NCBI RefSeq assembly: GCF_020329485.1
Contig: NZ_JAGKJI010000001.1
Coordinates: 310,001 to 374,000 of the forward strand
DNA: 64,000 nucleotides
Source of the DNA: Bradyrhizobium cenepequi
Lineage (GTDB): Bacteria > Pseudomonadota > Alphaproteobacteria > Rhizobiales > Xanthobacteraceae
Direction of reading: 5' to 3'
The position numbers were made by a program, and so were the translations under genes. Shown here piece after piece: positions 18,402 to 26,751 of the stretch. Each line of letters starts with the position of its first letter. Positions within the stretch are counted from its first letter, which is position 1. The notes beneath the pieces are model-generated. The model was not told where the DNA came from, did not search any database, and saw only the letters and a program-made list of their open reading frames with translations.

Positions 18402-18989
18402 ATGCCGCAGCCCCTTGGCTCTTTCCGAAACCTGTTGCGCCGATTTCGCCGCGATCGTCGCGGTGTAACGGCGGTTGAATTCGCGCTCGTCGCGCCGGTG
18501 TTCTTCGCGCTGTTGTTCGCGATCATCGAGACGGCGCTGATCTTCTTCGCGGGCCAGGTGCTCGAGACGATCACTCAGGATACCGCGCGCATGGTGCTGA
18601 CCGGCCAGGCGCAGAACAGTTCGCTCAGTCAGGCGCAATTCAAGGATCTGGTTTGCGGCCACAAGCTCAGCTTCATGTTCGACTGCAAGAATGGCATCTA
18701 TGTCGACGTTCGCAGCTATCCGCAGGCCACCGTGGTCAAGATTCCCAACCAGATCGATGCGGGCAGCGGCTTCGTCAATGACATGAAATATTGTCCCGGC
18801 CAGGACGGCAATATCGTCGTGGTCAGGTTGTTCTATCAGTGGCCGGTCTTGATCATCAAGATGCTCAAACTCGGCGGATACGACCTCCAATACGACCTCT
18901 CCAATCTCAATGGCAGCAAACGCCTGCTGTCGGCAACGGCGGTCTTCAAGAACGAGCCTTTTCCGGTTGGCGGGATGACGTGTTCATGA
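18402..18989 (+). CDS. tadE: TadE-family pseudopilin
   Basis: A 195-residue type IV prepilin-like minor subunit. A basic leader (FRNLLRRFRRDRRG) precedes VTAVEFALVAPVFFALLFAI, the TadE hydrophobic N-terminus with a Glu five residues after the cleavage site. A periplasmic domain with several cysteines follows. TadE/TadF pseudopilins are processed by the prepilin peptidase and are needed for pilus initiation. The ATG at 18402 gives a compact leader; the open frame continues 36 codons upstream but that stretch is not leader-like. It overlaps the next gene by four bases (ATGA). Confidence 0.9.
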   Translation: MPQPLGSFRNLLRRFRRDRRGVTAVEFALVAPVFFALLFAIIETALIFFAGQVLETITQDTARMVLTGQAQNSSLSQAQFKDLVCGHKLSFMFDCKNGIYVDVRSYPQATVVKIPNQIDAGSGFVNDMKYCPGQDGNIVVVRLFYQWPVLIIKMLKLGGYDLQYDLSNLNGSKRLLSATAVFKNEPFPVGGMTCS

Positions 18990-19639
18990 GCGCAATCAAA
19001 ATGAGTTTGCTTTCATCGACCTGGTCTCGCGTGCGTCGCCAGGTCGGCGCGCTCGTGCATGATTGCCGCGGCATAGCGGCGACCGAATTCGCCATGATCG
19101 TGCCCATCATGCTGCTGCTGTTCTTTGGAACGGTCGAGCTCAGCTCCGCCATCGCCATCAAGCGCAAGCTGGCGCTGGTGACACGCGCGGCATCCGACCT
19201 GACCTCGCAATCGTTGGACAGCGTCAAGACCACGGACATGCAGAATGTCTTCGCCGCGAGCGGGGCAATCCTGTTGCCCTATTCCCTCACACCGTTGACC
19301 GCGACCGTCTCGGAAATATTCATCGACAAGGACAGCATCGCGAAAATCCAGTGGAGCCAATCGGCCACCGTCGCCATGGCCAGCGGCTCGCCACAGGCGA
19401 CGCTCAAGGCTTCGCCGCACAAGCCGAAGGATACGGTCTCGGTTCCACAGGGGTTGTTGATACCGAACACGTGGCTGATCTGGAGCGAGGTCAATTACAC
19501 CTACACGCCGACGGTCGGCTATGTGCTCAAGTCCGGCGTTCCGATGGATGACGAAACCTATACCCGGCCGAGGCAGTCGTCCTGCGTCGACTATCCGCCG
19601 CCGACGAATTCGATCAACAAGTGCGCGCCGGTGTCCTGA
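18986..19639 (+). CDS. TadE/TadG-like pilus assembly pseudopilin
   Basis: A 217-residue protein. The charged leader ends CRG, followed by IAATEFAMIVPIMLLLFFGT, the same prepilin-like signature as its upstream neighbour. A mixed periplasmic region of about 170 residues with a Cys pair near the end follows. It is translationally coupled to the upstream tadE by an ATGA overlap, and a terminator follows it. It is probably TadF-like, functioning as a minor pseudopilin. It is too short for a canonical TadG with a von Willebrand domain. Confidence 0.87.
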   Translation: MSAIKMSLLSSTWSRVRRQVGALVHDCRGIAATEFAMIVPIMLLLFFGTVELSSAIAIKRKLALVTRAASDLTSQSLDSVKTTDMQNVFAASGAILLPYSLTPLTATVSEIFIDKDSIAKIQWSQSATVAMASGSPQATLKASPHKPKDTVSVPQGLLIPNTWLIWSEVNYTYTPTVGYVLKSGVPMDDETYTRPRQSSCVDYPPPTNSINKCAPVS

Positions 19640-19680
19640 AGCCTGATTTAGCGCGCAATCTGCACGCACAACCAAAAGCA

Positions 19681-19710
19681 AAAAGCCGCGCAGTAAAGCG
19701 CGGCTTTTCT
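19681..19710. terminator. Bidirectional intrinsic terminator
   Basis: The stem aaaagccgcg/cgcggctttt is followed on the plus strand by a T-rich run (ttttcttatcttctt) and on the minus strand by ttttgctttttgg. It would end both the TadE-like operon (+) and cspA (-), which converge here. Confidence 0.88.
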
Positions 19711-19777
19711 TATCTTCTTGTCCGATGCTCTTGCTTCGGAGCGCCTGATTCGGTCGCGGGCGCAGGCCCGCGGTCGG

Positions 19778-19990
19778 TCAGCCCGCCGAGCGCAGATTGT
19801 CAGCGGCGGATTTGCCGGAACGGCGATCGGCCACGATCTCGTAGGAGATCTTCTGGCCTTCGCGCAGCGTGCCCAGGCCGGCGCGCTCAACGGCGCTGAT
19901 GTGCACGAACACGTCGTTGCCGCCGTCATCGGGCTGAATGAAGCCGTAGCCCTTGGTTGCGTTAAACCACTTCACGGTTCCCATGCTCAC
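19778..19990 (-). CDS. cspA: Cold-shock protein (CspA family)
   Basis: A 70-residue single cold-shock domain RNA chaperone with RNP1 KGYGFIQP and RNP2 VFVHISAV. It binds single-stranded RNA and melts secondary structure. The GTG at 19990 has a GGGA site seven bases upstream; the ATG two codons later (19984) is the alternative. It is followed by a terminator. About 265 bases lie upstream before infA, room for the long 5' leader typical of cold-shock genes. Bradyrhizobia carry many such paralogues, so the allele number cannot be assigned. Confidence 0.95.
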   Translation of the reverse strand: MSMGTVKWFNATKGYGFIQPDDGGNDVFVHISAVERAGLGTLREGQKISYEIVADRRSGKSAADNLRSAG

Positions 19991-20187
19991 GGGATAGTCC
20001 CTTCTCAGATAGACAAGTCAAAACCCACTCTCGGTGGGCTGGTGGATCGAATTTTGGAAGGGTCGTCAGCACCTGAACCGGGATACCGGTGGATGGCTAA
20101 TGTCGTCCGGCCGAAAATCGATTAGCCCGATATTATGCGAAAAACGGCTCCAAAACAATCCTGACGTGCGCGGATTTCGTTCGAACG

Positions 20188-20240
20188 CAAAAAGCGCCGC
20201 GCTCGCGCAAGACAGCAAGCTGTCGTGCGCGATTCCGGAC
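20188..20240 (-). terminator. Possible terminator after infA
   Basis: Reading the minus strand after the infA stop there is a perfect hairpin GACAGC/GCTGTC, then a GC-rich imperfect hairpin ending gcggcgcttttt. This is weak evidence: the stem before the T-run is short. Confidence 0.4.
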
Positions 20241-20254
20241 GTCCTTGGAACACG

Positions 20255-20542
20255 TCAGCGGCGGCGGAACTGGCCGCCCCGCGACGGGCCGCGCGGCGGG
20301 CCGCCGGGCGAACTCGGCCGCTCGTCCTTGTGACGGAATATCAGCCGCCCCTTCTCGAGGTCGTAGGGCGACATTTCAATTGTAACCCGGTCGCCAGCCA
20401 GCGTCTTGATGCGGTTCTTCTTCATCTTGCCGGCCGTATAGGCGACAATCTCGTGTCCAGTATCGAGTTGCACGCGGTAGCGTGCGTCGGGAAGGATTTC
20501 GGTCACCAGCCCTTCGAACTGGATCAGCTCTTCCTTAGCCAT
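20255..20542 (-). CDS. infA: Translation initiation factor IF-1 with arginine/glycine tail
   Basis: Small OB-fold factor that occupies the ribosomal A site during initiation. The core matches IF-1 over the first 72 residues ([58 protein letters not shown]). The 95-residue length exceeds the usual 72 because of a proline/glycine/arginine-rich tail ending FRRR. It lies between cspA and a DEAD-box helicase on one strand. The tail may add RNA affinity, which is inference. Confidence 0.95.
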   Translation of the reverse strand: MAKEELIQFEGLVTEILPDARYRVQLDTGHEIVAYTAGKMKKNRIKTLAGDRVTIEMSPYDLEKGRLIFRHKDERPSSPGGPPRGPSRGGQFRRR

Positions 20543-20566
20543 ATGGTTCTCCAGAATCGATGACGG

Positions 20567-21991
20567 CTAGCGCTGCGTTTGGTTGTTGCGGTTGGGTTGC
20601 GGTTTGGCTCGGCTTTCGCGATGCAAGAAGGCGACGCCTTGAATGCCGCCCTGGCTGCCCTCGCTCTTGCCGATCTGCGGCGGGCGCGGCGACTCGCCAC
20701 GTCCCACCTGCGCCGCGCCACCATTACCACCTCGACGGCGGCGGCGGCGAGGGCCTTTTGCGGCCGGCGGCGATTCATTTCCCCTGGCCATATGGGTCCG
20801 CGGCGCCGACCGTCCAGCCCGGTGCGGAGCGGCGGCGGCAGGCGCCTGTTCGCGGCTGCCCGGCGTACGGCGGTCTTCCCGCGGCAGCGCCATGCGGATC
20901 AAACGCTCGATGTCGCGCAAGTATCCCATCTCTTCTGCGCCCGCGACGAGCGAGATCGCGACGCCGTCGGCGCCGGCGCGTGCCGTGCGGCCGATGCGAT
21001 GCACATAGGTCTCCGGCACATTCGGCAGGTCGTAATTGACGACATGGCTGATGCCGTCGACGTCGATGCCGCGGGCGGCGATGTCAGTCGCGACCAAAGT
21101 GCTTATTTCGCCGGAACGGAACGCCGCCAGTGTGCGTTCACGATGATTCTGCGACTTGTTGCCGTGGATCGCGTTGGCGGCGATGCCGGCCTTCTCCAGC
21201 CCCTTCACCACCTTGTCGGCACCATGCTTGGTGCGGGTGAACACCAGCGCGCGGTTAACCGGTTCCTGCTTCAACAGTTGCGCCAGCATGGCGGGCTTGG
21301 CGACAAAATCGACCTGGATGATGCGCTGGCTGACGCGCTCGGCGGTCGAGGACACCGGCGTCACCGCGACGCGGGCGGGATCGCGCAGCATCGCTTCTGC
21401 CAGTTCGGCGATATCCTTTGGCATAGTCGCTGAGAAGAACAGGGTCTGCCGCTTGACCGGCAGCTTGGCGACGATCTTCCGGATGTCGTTGATGAAGCCC
21501 ATATCGAGCATGCGGTCGGCTTCGTCGAGCACCAGGAACTCGACCTGGTTCAGCTTGAGGCCGTTGCTCTGCACGAGGTCGAGCAGGCGGCCGGGGGTTG
21601 CGACCATGACTTCGACGCCCTGCATCACCGAGCGGACCTGCCGGCCCATCGGCACGCCACCGATCGCCAGCGCCGAAGAAAGGCGGATATGGCGGCCATA
21701 GGCATTGAAGCTGTCGAGGATCTGACCCGACAATTCGCGGGTCGGCGAGAGCACCAGCACGCGGCATGATTTCGGCTGCACCTTGGTGCGGTTCTGCAGC
21801 AGGCGGTTGAGGATCGGCAGCGCAAAGGACGCGGTCTTGCCGGTGCCGGTCTGGGCAATGCCGATCACGTCGCGGCCTTCGAGCGCGAGCGGGATGGTCT
21901 GGGCCTGGATGGGGGTGGGGGTTACGTAGTTCTCTTCCCGAAGCGCGCGGGCGATGGGATCGGCAAGGCCGAAATCCTGAAAGGAGGTCAA
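20567..21991 (-). CDS. rhlE: RhlE-type DEAD-box RNA helicase
   Basis: ATP-dependent RNA helicase of 474 residues. It has the Q motif TPTPIQAQTIP near 25, motif I AQTGTGKT near 47, DEAD in LVLDEADRMLDMG near 155, SAT in FFSATMP near 185, and HRIGRTARAG near 330. The last 100 residues are basic and low-complexity, rich in Arg, Gly and Pro (RRRRRGGNGG), typical of RhlE proteins that act on structured RNA and ribosomes. The start is TTG at 21991, with no ribosome site, inside an unusual sequence described in the findings. infA follows by about 25 bases. Confidence 0.95.
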   Translation of the reverse strand: MTSFQDFGLADPIARALREENYVTPTPIQAQTIPLALEGRDVIGIAQTGTGKTASFALPILNRLLQNRTKVQPKSCRVLVLSPTRELSGQILDSFNAYGRHIRLSSALAIGGVPMGRQVRSVMQGVEVMVATPGRLLDLVQSNGLKLNQVEFLVLDEADRMLDMGFINDIRKIVAKLPVKRQTLFFSATMPKDIAELAEAMLRDPARVAVTPVSSTAERVSQRIIQVDFVAKPAMLAQLLKQEPVNRALVFTRTKHGADKVVKGLEKAGIAANAIHGNKSQNHRERTLAAFRSGEISTLVATDIAARGIDVDGISHVVNYDLPNVPETYVHRIGRTARAGADGVAISLVAGAEEMGYLRDIERLIRMALPREDRRTPGSREQAPAAAAPHRAGRSAPRTHMARGNESPPAAKGPRRRRRRGGNGGAAQVGRGESPRPPQIGKSEGSQGGIQGVAFLHRESRAKPQPNRNNQTQR

Positions 21992-22461
21992 AAGGAGGTC
22001 TTTCCATCAAAACGTCACGCGCGCCGACGATATTGCCGGGCGCGTGAGGGCATCAGTGATACCCGCGTGTTTGGGGCATCGGTGCTGTTGGCTGATCTAA
22101 AGGCAAGCCCGAATCCGCCGAGGTTGTTAGAACCAAGGCGGCTTAGAACACGCAAGCTTGCGCCAACCCGGCGCGATTCGCGCGGGTCACGACAGTCATA
22201 TGGAACATGAACGCGGCGCTTTCAAGGTAAACTCTGCTCGGTTCGCCGGCCTATTTCCTGAAGCGCAGTCTCAAATGTCGCGACGGCGTCACAATTTGGT
22301 GCCGGAAATTTAGCCAAACTGGCCCAATTGCTCACAGAACGGGCTGATTGCCGCTTTAGCATACATTTTTCTCGCCTAATAATTGGGCAGTCATTCTCGC
22401 CGTTTCTCCCCAGAATGTCAAATTTCTTTGTGAGGCAGTGACTTAAGTGGTGCTGCGACGG
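21992..22461. other. Long divergent intergenic region between rhlE and urtA
   Basis: More than 450 bases between divergent genes. No protein-like frame is convincing; a 97-codon frame on the minus strand reads across it but has no family-like features. The region must hold the rhlE promoter and upstream regulatory sites for the urt operon. I searched by eye for paired NtrC half-sites and found none that are clear. Confidence 0.5.
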
Positions 22462-22477
22462 TGGCATAGTTCTTGCG
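22462..22477 (+). promoter_or_regulatory. Sigma-54-type promoter upstream of urtA
   Basis: TGGCATAGTTCTTGCG matches the -24/-12 pattern TGGCAYR-N4-TTGC, with exact GG-to-GC spacing. It lies about 72 bases before the urtA start codon. Sigma-54 with NtrC control is established for nitrogen-scavenging genes, so the location makes sense for a urea operon. Confidence 0.75.
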
Positions 22478-22548
22478 ATTCCTTGCCTGCAGGCGGCCGT
22501 GGGGCCGTTTCGCATGCGTTCACGCCTGCGTCAGGGAGATGACATTTC

Positions 22549-23874
22549 ATGCTTACACAGCTTACTCACGATAGAGCGACGCTGAGCCGCCGCGGCTGGC
22601 TCGCGGCTGCCGCGGGCCTGGTTTTGGGCCTGGCGTCCTCGCCATTTTCTCCGGCCAAAGCCGCTGACGACACCATCAAGGTCGGCGTCCTGCATTCCCT
22701 CTCCGGCACCATGGCCATCAGCGAGACCACGCTGAAGGATACGATCCTCTTCCTGATCGACGAGCAGAACAAGAAAGGCGGCGTGCTTGGCAAGAAGCTC
22801 GAGGCTGTCGTCGTCGATCCCGCATCGAACTGGCCGCTGTTTGCAGAAAAGGCGCGCGAACTCATTACCAAGGACAAGGTCGCGGTCGTGTTCGGCTGCT
22901 GGACCTCGGTCTCGCGCAAGTCCGTGCTCCCGGTGTTCAAGGAGCTGAACAACATCCTGTTCTACCCCGTGCAGTACGAGGGCGAAGAGTCCGAGCGCAA
23001 CGTGTTCTACACCGGCGCCGCTCCGAACCAGCAGGCGATCCCCGCGGTCGACTATTTGATGAAGGACGAGAAGGTGAAGCGCTGGGTGCTGGCGGGCACC
23101 GACTACGTCTATCCGCGCACCACCAACAAGATCCTGGAAGCCTACTTGAAGTCGAAGGGCGTCAAGCAGGAAGACATCATGATCAACTACACGCCATTCG
23201 GTCATTCTGACTGGCAGACGATCGTGGCCGACATCAAGAAGTTCGGCTCGGCCGGCAAGAAGACGGCGGTGGTCTCCACCATCAACGGCGACGCCAACGT
23301 GCCCTTCTACAAGGAGCTCGGCAACCAGGGCATCAAGGCGACCGATATCCCGGTGGTCGCGTTCTCGGTCGGTGAGGAAGAACTCGCCGGCATCGATACC
23401 AAGCCGCTGGTCGGCCATCTCGCCGCCTGGAACTACTTCGAGTCGATCAAGACGCCCGCCAACGAGAAGTTCATCAAGGACTGGCAGGCCTACACCAAGA
23501 ATCCGAAGCGCGTGACCAACGACCCGATGGAAGCCCACTACATCGGCTTCAACATGTGGGTGAAGGCGGTCGAGAAGGCGAAATCGACCGATCCGGACAA
23601 GGTGATCGACGCGCTGCCCGGCATCGAAGCGCCGAACCTGACCGGTGGCGTGTCCAAGATGCTGCCGAACCACCACATTACCAAGCCGGTATTCATCGGC
23701 GAGATCAAGGGCAACGGCCAGTTCGACGTGGTGTGGAAGACCCCCGGCCTCGTCGCGGGCGACGCCTGGTCGAAGGAGCTCGAGGGCTCCAAGGACCTGA
23801 TCGGCGACTGGGTCGGCAAGAAGTGCGGCAACTGGAACACCAAGACCAACAAGTGCGGCGGTCAGGGTTCCTGA
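22549..23874 (+). CDS. urtA: Urea ABC transporter substrate-binding protein
   Basis: Periplasmic urea-binding protein of 441 residues. A twin-arginine-like or Sec signal (SRRGWLAAAAGLVLGLASS) precedes cleavage near AKAAD. Family features are KVGVLHSLSGTMAISE, VVFGCWTSVSRKSVLPVF, LFYPVQYEGEESERNVFYTG and the TNDPMEAHYIGFNMWVKA segment. It is the first gene of the urtABCDE set, under the sigma-54-like promoter. A strong hairpin just after its stop may keep urtA mRNA more abundant than the permease message. Confidence 0.96.
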   Translation: MLTQLTHDRATLSRRGWLAAAAGLVLGLASSPFSPAKAADDTIKVGVLHSLSGTMAISETTLKDTILFLIDEQNKKGGVLGKKLEAVVVDPASNWPLFAEKARELITKDKVAVVFGCWTSVSRKSVLPVFKELNNILFYPVQYEGEESERNVFYTGAAPNQQAIPAVDYLMKDEKVKRWVLAGTDYVYPRTTNKILEAYLKSKGVKQEDIMINYTPFGHSDWQTIVADIKKFGSAGKKTAVVSTINGDANVPFYKELGNQGIKATDIPVVAFSVGEEELAGIDTKPLVGHLAAWNYFESIKTPANEKFIKDWQAYTKNPKRVTNDPMEAHYIGFNMWVKAVEKAKSTDPDKVIDALPGIEAPNLTGGVSKMLPNHHITKPVFIGEIKGNGQFDVVWKTPGLVAGDAWSKELEGSKDLIGDWVGKKCGNWNTKTNKCGGQGS

Positions 23875-23910
23875 TCTGGTCCGTTCATTCCGAAGTACTT
23901 CCAAGAGACT

Positions 23911-23941
23911 GGAGAGGGCGGCCGTGTTCGCCGCCTTCTCC
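23911..23941 (+). promoter_or_regulatory. Strong hairpin between urtA and urtB
   Basis: Arms ggagagggcggc (23911-23922) and gccgccttctcc (23930-23941) pair at 11 of 12 positions around a 7-base loop. No T-run follows, so it looks like a stabiliser or processing hairpin that raises binding-protein mRNA over permease mRNA. Confidence 0.7.
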
Positions 23942-23966
23942 TCACCACTCCTGCCGGGGTCGTCAC

Positions 23967-25580
23967 GTGTTTGGCCATTTACTTGAGCGTGTTCGCGCGC
24001 TCTTCCTTTCAGTGTTGCTGATTGCTTCCTTCGCGCTGCCGGCTTTCGCCGGCCCGTTCGAGGATGCGGTCGCCAAATTCGCCAATGACGAATTTTCCGA
24101 CACCGGGGAGGCCATCGAGGCGGTCGCGACGTCGGGCAATCCGCTCGCCTTCCCTATCATCTCTGCGCTCCAGGAGGAGCGGCTGACGGCCGATCCCGAG
24201 AGCAAGAAAGTCTTCATCACGCAAACAGACGGCAAGATCATCGATGCCGCCACCGGTGCTGCCGTCGACAAGCTGCCGGACAATGCTGCCTCCGTCCGTC
24301 TCAACAACCGCCTGCGCCGCACCGTGGAGGCTGCGCTCGGCAGCCTGACGCTGCTCTCGCCCGATCCCGCCAAGCGCGTCGCCGCCGCGCAATCCGTCTT
24401 CAAGAGCCATGACGAGAACGCGCTCTCCGTGGTCGAGGGCGCGCTCGCGAAGGAGACCGACAAGGCGGCAAAGCAGGCGTTCACCGAGGCCCGTGCAGCG
24501 ATCATCCTGTTCAAGTCTGACGCCTCCGACAACGACAAGCTCGAGGCCGTTTCCGTCATTAAGTCGCGCGGCGACCAGGAGGCGCTGGCGGTACTCACCA
24601 GCGCGGCTGCCGACCAGCCGCCATTGATCGCGAAGGCGATCGCGAGCGCGGTCTCCTCGATGCAGAGCAATCTGGCGATGTGGTCGGCGGTGCAGAATGC
24701 CTGGTACGGCCTGTCGCTCGGCTCGGTGCTGCTGCTGGCGGCGATCGGGCTCGCTATCACCTTTGGCGTGATGGGCGTCATCAACATGGCCCATGGCGAG
24801 ATGGTGATGCTGGGCGCCTACACCACCTTCGTGGTGCAGGAGGTGATCCGCACCAGCTATCCCGGCCTGTTCGACTATTCGCTCCTGATCGCCGTGCCGC
24901 TTGCCTTCCTGGTCGCCGGCGGGGTCGGCGTGCTGATCGAGCGCAGCATCATCCGCTTCCTCTACGGGCGCCCGCTGGAAACGCTGCTGGCGACCTGGGG
25001 CCTGTCGCTGGTGCTGCAGCAGGCGGTGCGCACCATGTTCGGCCCGACCAACCGCGAAGTCGGCAATCCCTCCTGGATGAGCGGCGCCTTCGAACTCGGC
25101 CAGATCACCATCACCTATAACCGGCTCTGGATCCTCTGCTTCACGCTGGCGGTATTCGCGATCCTGCTCGCGATGCTGCGCTACACCGCGCTCGGGCTCG
25201 AGATGCGCGCGGTGACGCAGAACCGGCGCATGGCGGCTTCGATGGGCATTGCCACCTCACGCGTCGACGCGCTGACCTTCGGCCTCGGCTCGGGGATTGC
25301 CGGCATCGCCGGGGTGGCGCTGTCGCAGATCGACAATGTGAGCCCCAATCTCGGCCAGAGCTACATTATCGACAGCTTCATGGTCGTGGTGTTCGGCGGC
25401 GTCGGCAATCTCTGGGGCACGCTGGTCGGCGCCTTCACCCTCGGCATCGCCAACAAGTTCCTGGAGCCGGTTGCCGGCGCCGTGCTCGGCAAGATCGCCA
25501 TCCTGGTCCTGATCATCCTGTTCATCCAGAAGCGGCCACGTGGCCTGTTCGCGCTGAAAGGGCGGGCGGTGGAGGCATGA
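23967..25580 (+). CDS. urtB: Urea ABC transporter permease UrtB
   Basis: Inner-membrane permease. The GTG at 23967 gives 537 residues: a signal-like N-terminus (LFLSVLLIASFALPAFAG), an extra helical, repeat-like periplasmic domain of about 200 residues, then an eight-or-so-helix LivH-type permease (GLAITFGVMGVINMAHGEMVML near 260). The long N-terminal domain is characteristic of UrtB and distinguishes it from amino-acid permeases. The frame is open far upstream, but that part overlaps urtA and is not protein-like. It overlaps urtC by four bases. Confidence 0.94.
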   Translation: MFGHLLERVRALFLSVLLIASFALPAFAGPFEDAVAKFANDEFSDTGEAIEAVATSGNPLAFPIISALQEERLTADPESKKVFITQTDGKIIDAATGAAVDKLPDNAASVRLNNRLRRTVEAALGSLTLLSPDPAKRVAAAQSVFKSHDENALSVVEGALAKETDKAAKQAFTEARAAIILFKSDASDNDKLEAVSVIKSRGDQEALAVLTSAAADQPPLIAKAIASAVSSMQSNLAMWSAVQNAWYGLSLGSVLLLAAIGLAITFGVMGVINMAHGEMVMLGAYTTFVVQEVIRTSYPGLFDYSLLIAVPLAFLVAGGVGVLIERSIIRFLYGRPLETLLATWGLSLVLQQAVRTMFGPTNREVGNPSWMSGAFELGQITITYNRLWILCFTLAVFAILLAMLRYTALGLEMRAVTQNRRMAASMGIATSRVDALTFGLGSGIAGIAGVALSQIDNVSPNLGQSYIIDSFMVVVFGGVGNLWGTLVGAFTLGIANKFLEPVAGAVLGKIAILVLIILFIQKRPRGLFALKGRAVEA

Positions 25581-26746
25581 GCGCGCACATCCTCACCCGC
25601 TCGCTGGACCGCGCCGCGACCGCCTTCATCCTGATCGTCGCGGCTGTCGGCATCCTGATCCCGCTGTCGAATCTGCTGCTGCCGCAGGGCTCGTTCCTGC
25701 AGGTGCCGACCTATCTGGTTGCGCTGTGGGGCAAGTATGTCTGCTACGCGATCCTGGCGCTCTCCATCGATTTGATCTGGGGCTATTGCGGCATCCTCTC
25801 GCTCGGCCATGGCGCCTTCTTCGCGCTCGGCGGCTACGCGATGGGCATGTACCTGATGCGTCAGATCGGCAGCCGGGGCGTCTATGGCAATCCGATCCTG
25901 CCTGATTTCATGGTGTTCCTGAACTGGGACAAGCTGCCCTGGTACTGGTACGGCTTCGATATCTTCCCCTTCGCGGCGCTGATGGTGCTGCTGGTGCCGG
26001 GCCTGCTCGCCTTCTGTTTCGGCTGGCTCGCCTTCCGCTCCCGCGTCACGGGCGTCTATCTCTCGATCATCACGCAGGCGATGACCTATGCGCTGCTGCT
26101 CGCGTTCTTCCGCAACGATTTCGGCTTCGGCGGCAACAACGGCCTGACCGACTTCAAGGACATCCTGGGCTTCAACGTCCAGGCCGACGGCACCCGCGCC
26201 GCTTTGTTCGCGCTGAGCTGTCTGGCGCTCATCGTCGGCTTTTTGATCTGCCGGGCGATCGTGACTTCGAAGCTCGGCAAGGTCTTGATCGCGGTGCGCG
26301 ACGCTGAAAGCCGCACCCGCTTCCTCGGCTATCGCGTCGAATCCTACAAGCTGTTCGTGTTCACGCTGTCGGCGTGCATGGCCGGCGTCGCTGGCGCGCT
26401 CTATGTGCCGCAAGTCGGCATCATCAATCCGAGCGAATTCGCGCCGGGAAATTCCATCGAGGCGGTGATCTGGGTCGCGGTCGGCGGCCGCGGCACGCTG
26501 GTGGGCGCAGCCCTCGGCGCCGTCGTCGTCAATTATGCCAAGACGTTCTTCACCTCAGGGCCACTTGCGCCGTACTGGCTGTTCATGCTGGGGGCGCTGT
26601 TCATTCTGGTGACGCTGCTGCTGCCCAAGGGCATCGTCGGCACCTTCAATTCGTGGTGGGAGCCGTGGAGGGCGCAGCGCGTCTCGGCCAACACGACAAG
26701 CGCCGCGCGCGAAGACGGCATCAGCGAACCCAACCCGGCGGAGTAG
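25577..26746 (+). CDS. urtC: Urea ABC transporter permease UrtC
   Basis: LivM-type inner-membrane permease of 389 residues with about nine to ten membrane helices. Visible are IDLIWGYCGILSLGHGAFFALGGYAMGMYLM near 75, SRVTGVYLSIITQAMTYALL near 155, and the cytoplasmic EAA-like loop VRDAESRTRFLGYRVESYKL near 245. The start overlaps the urtB stop by four bases. The short C-terminal tail is charged. It forms the translocation pore with UrtB. Confidence 0.95.
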   Translation: MSAHILTRSLDRAATAFILIVAAVGILIPLSNLLLPQGSFLQVPTYLVALWGKYVCYAILALSIDLIWGYCGILSLGHGAFFALGGYAMGMYLMRQIGSRGVYGNPILPDFMVFLNWDKLPWYWYGFDIFPFAALMVLLVPGLLAFCFGWLAFRSRVTGVYLSIITQAMTYALLLAFFRNDFGFGGNNGLTDFKDILGFNVQADGTRAALFALSCLALIVGFLICRAIVTSKLGKVLIAVRDAESRTRFLGYRVESYKLFVFTLSACMAGVAGALYVPQVGIINPSEFAPGNSIEAVIWVAVGGRGTLVGAALGAVVVNYAKTFFTSGPLAPYWLFMLGALFILVTLLLPKGIVGTFNSWWEPWRAQRVSANTTSAAREDGISEPNPAE

Positions 26747-26751
26747 GCGCA

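Noticed and set aside
22250..22460. NtrC-type half-sites before urtA
   Set aside because: Single ggtgc and ggtgctgc pieces occur, but no correctly spaced inverted pair was seen by eye.
22222..22515. A 97-codon minus-strand frame in the urtA upstream region
   Set aside because: It runs across the sigma-54 promoter, has no ribosome site and no family-like composition.
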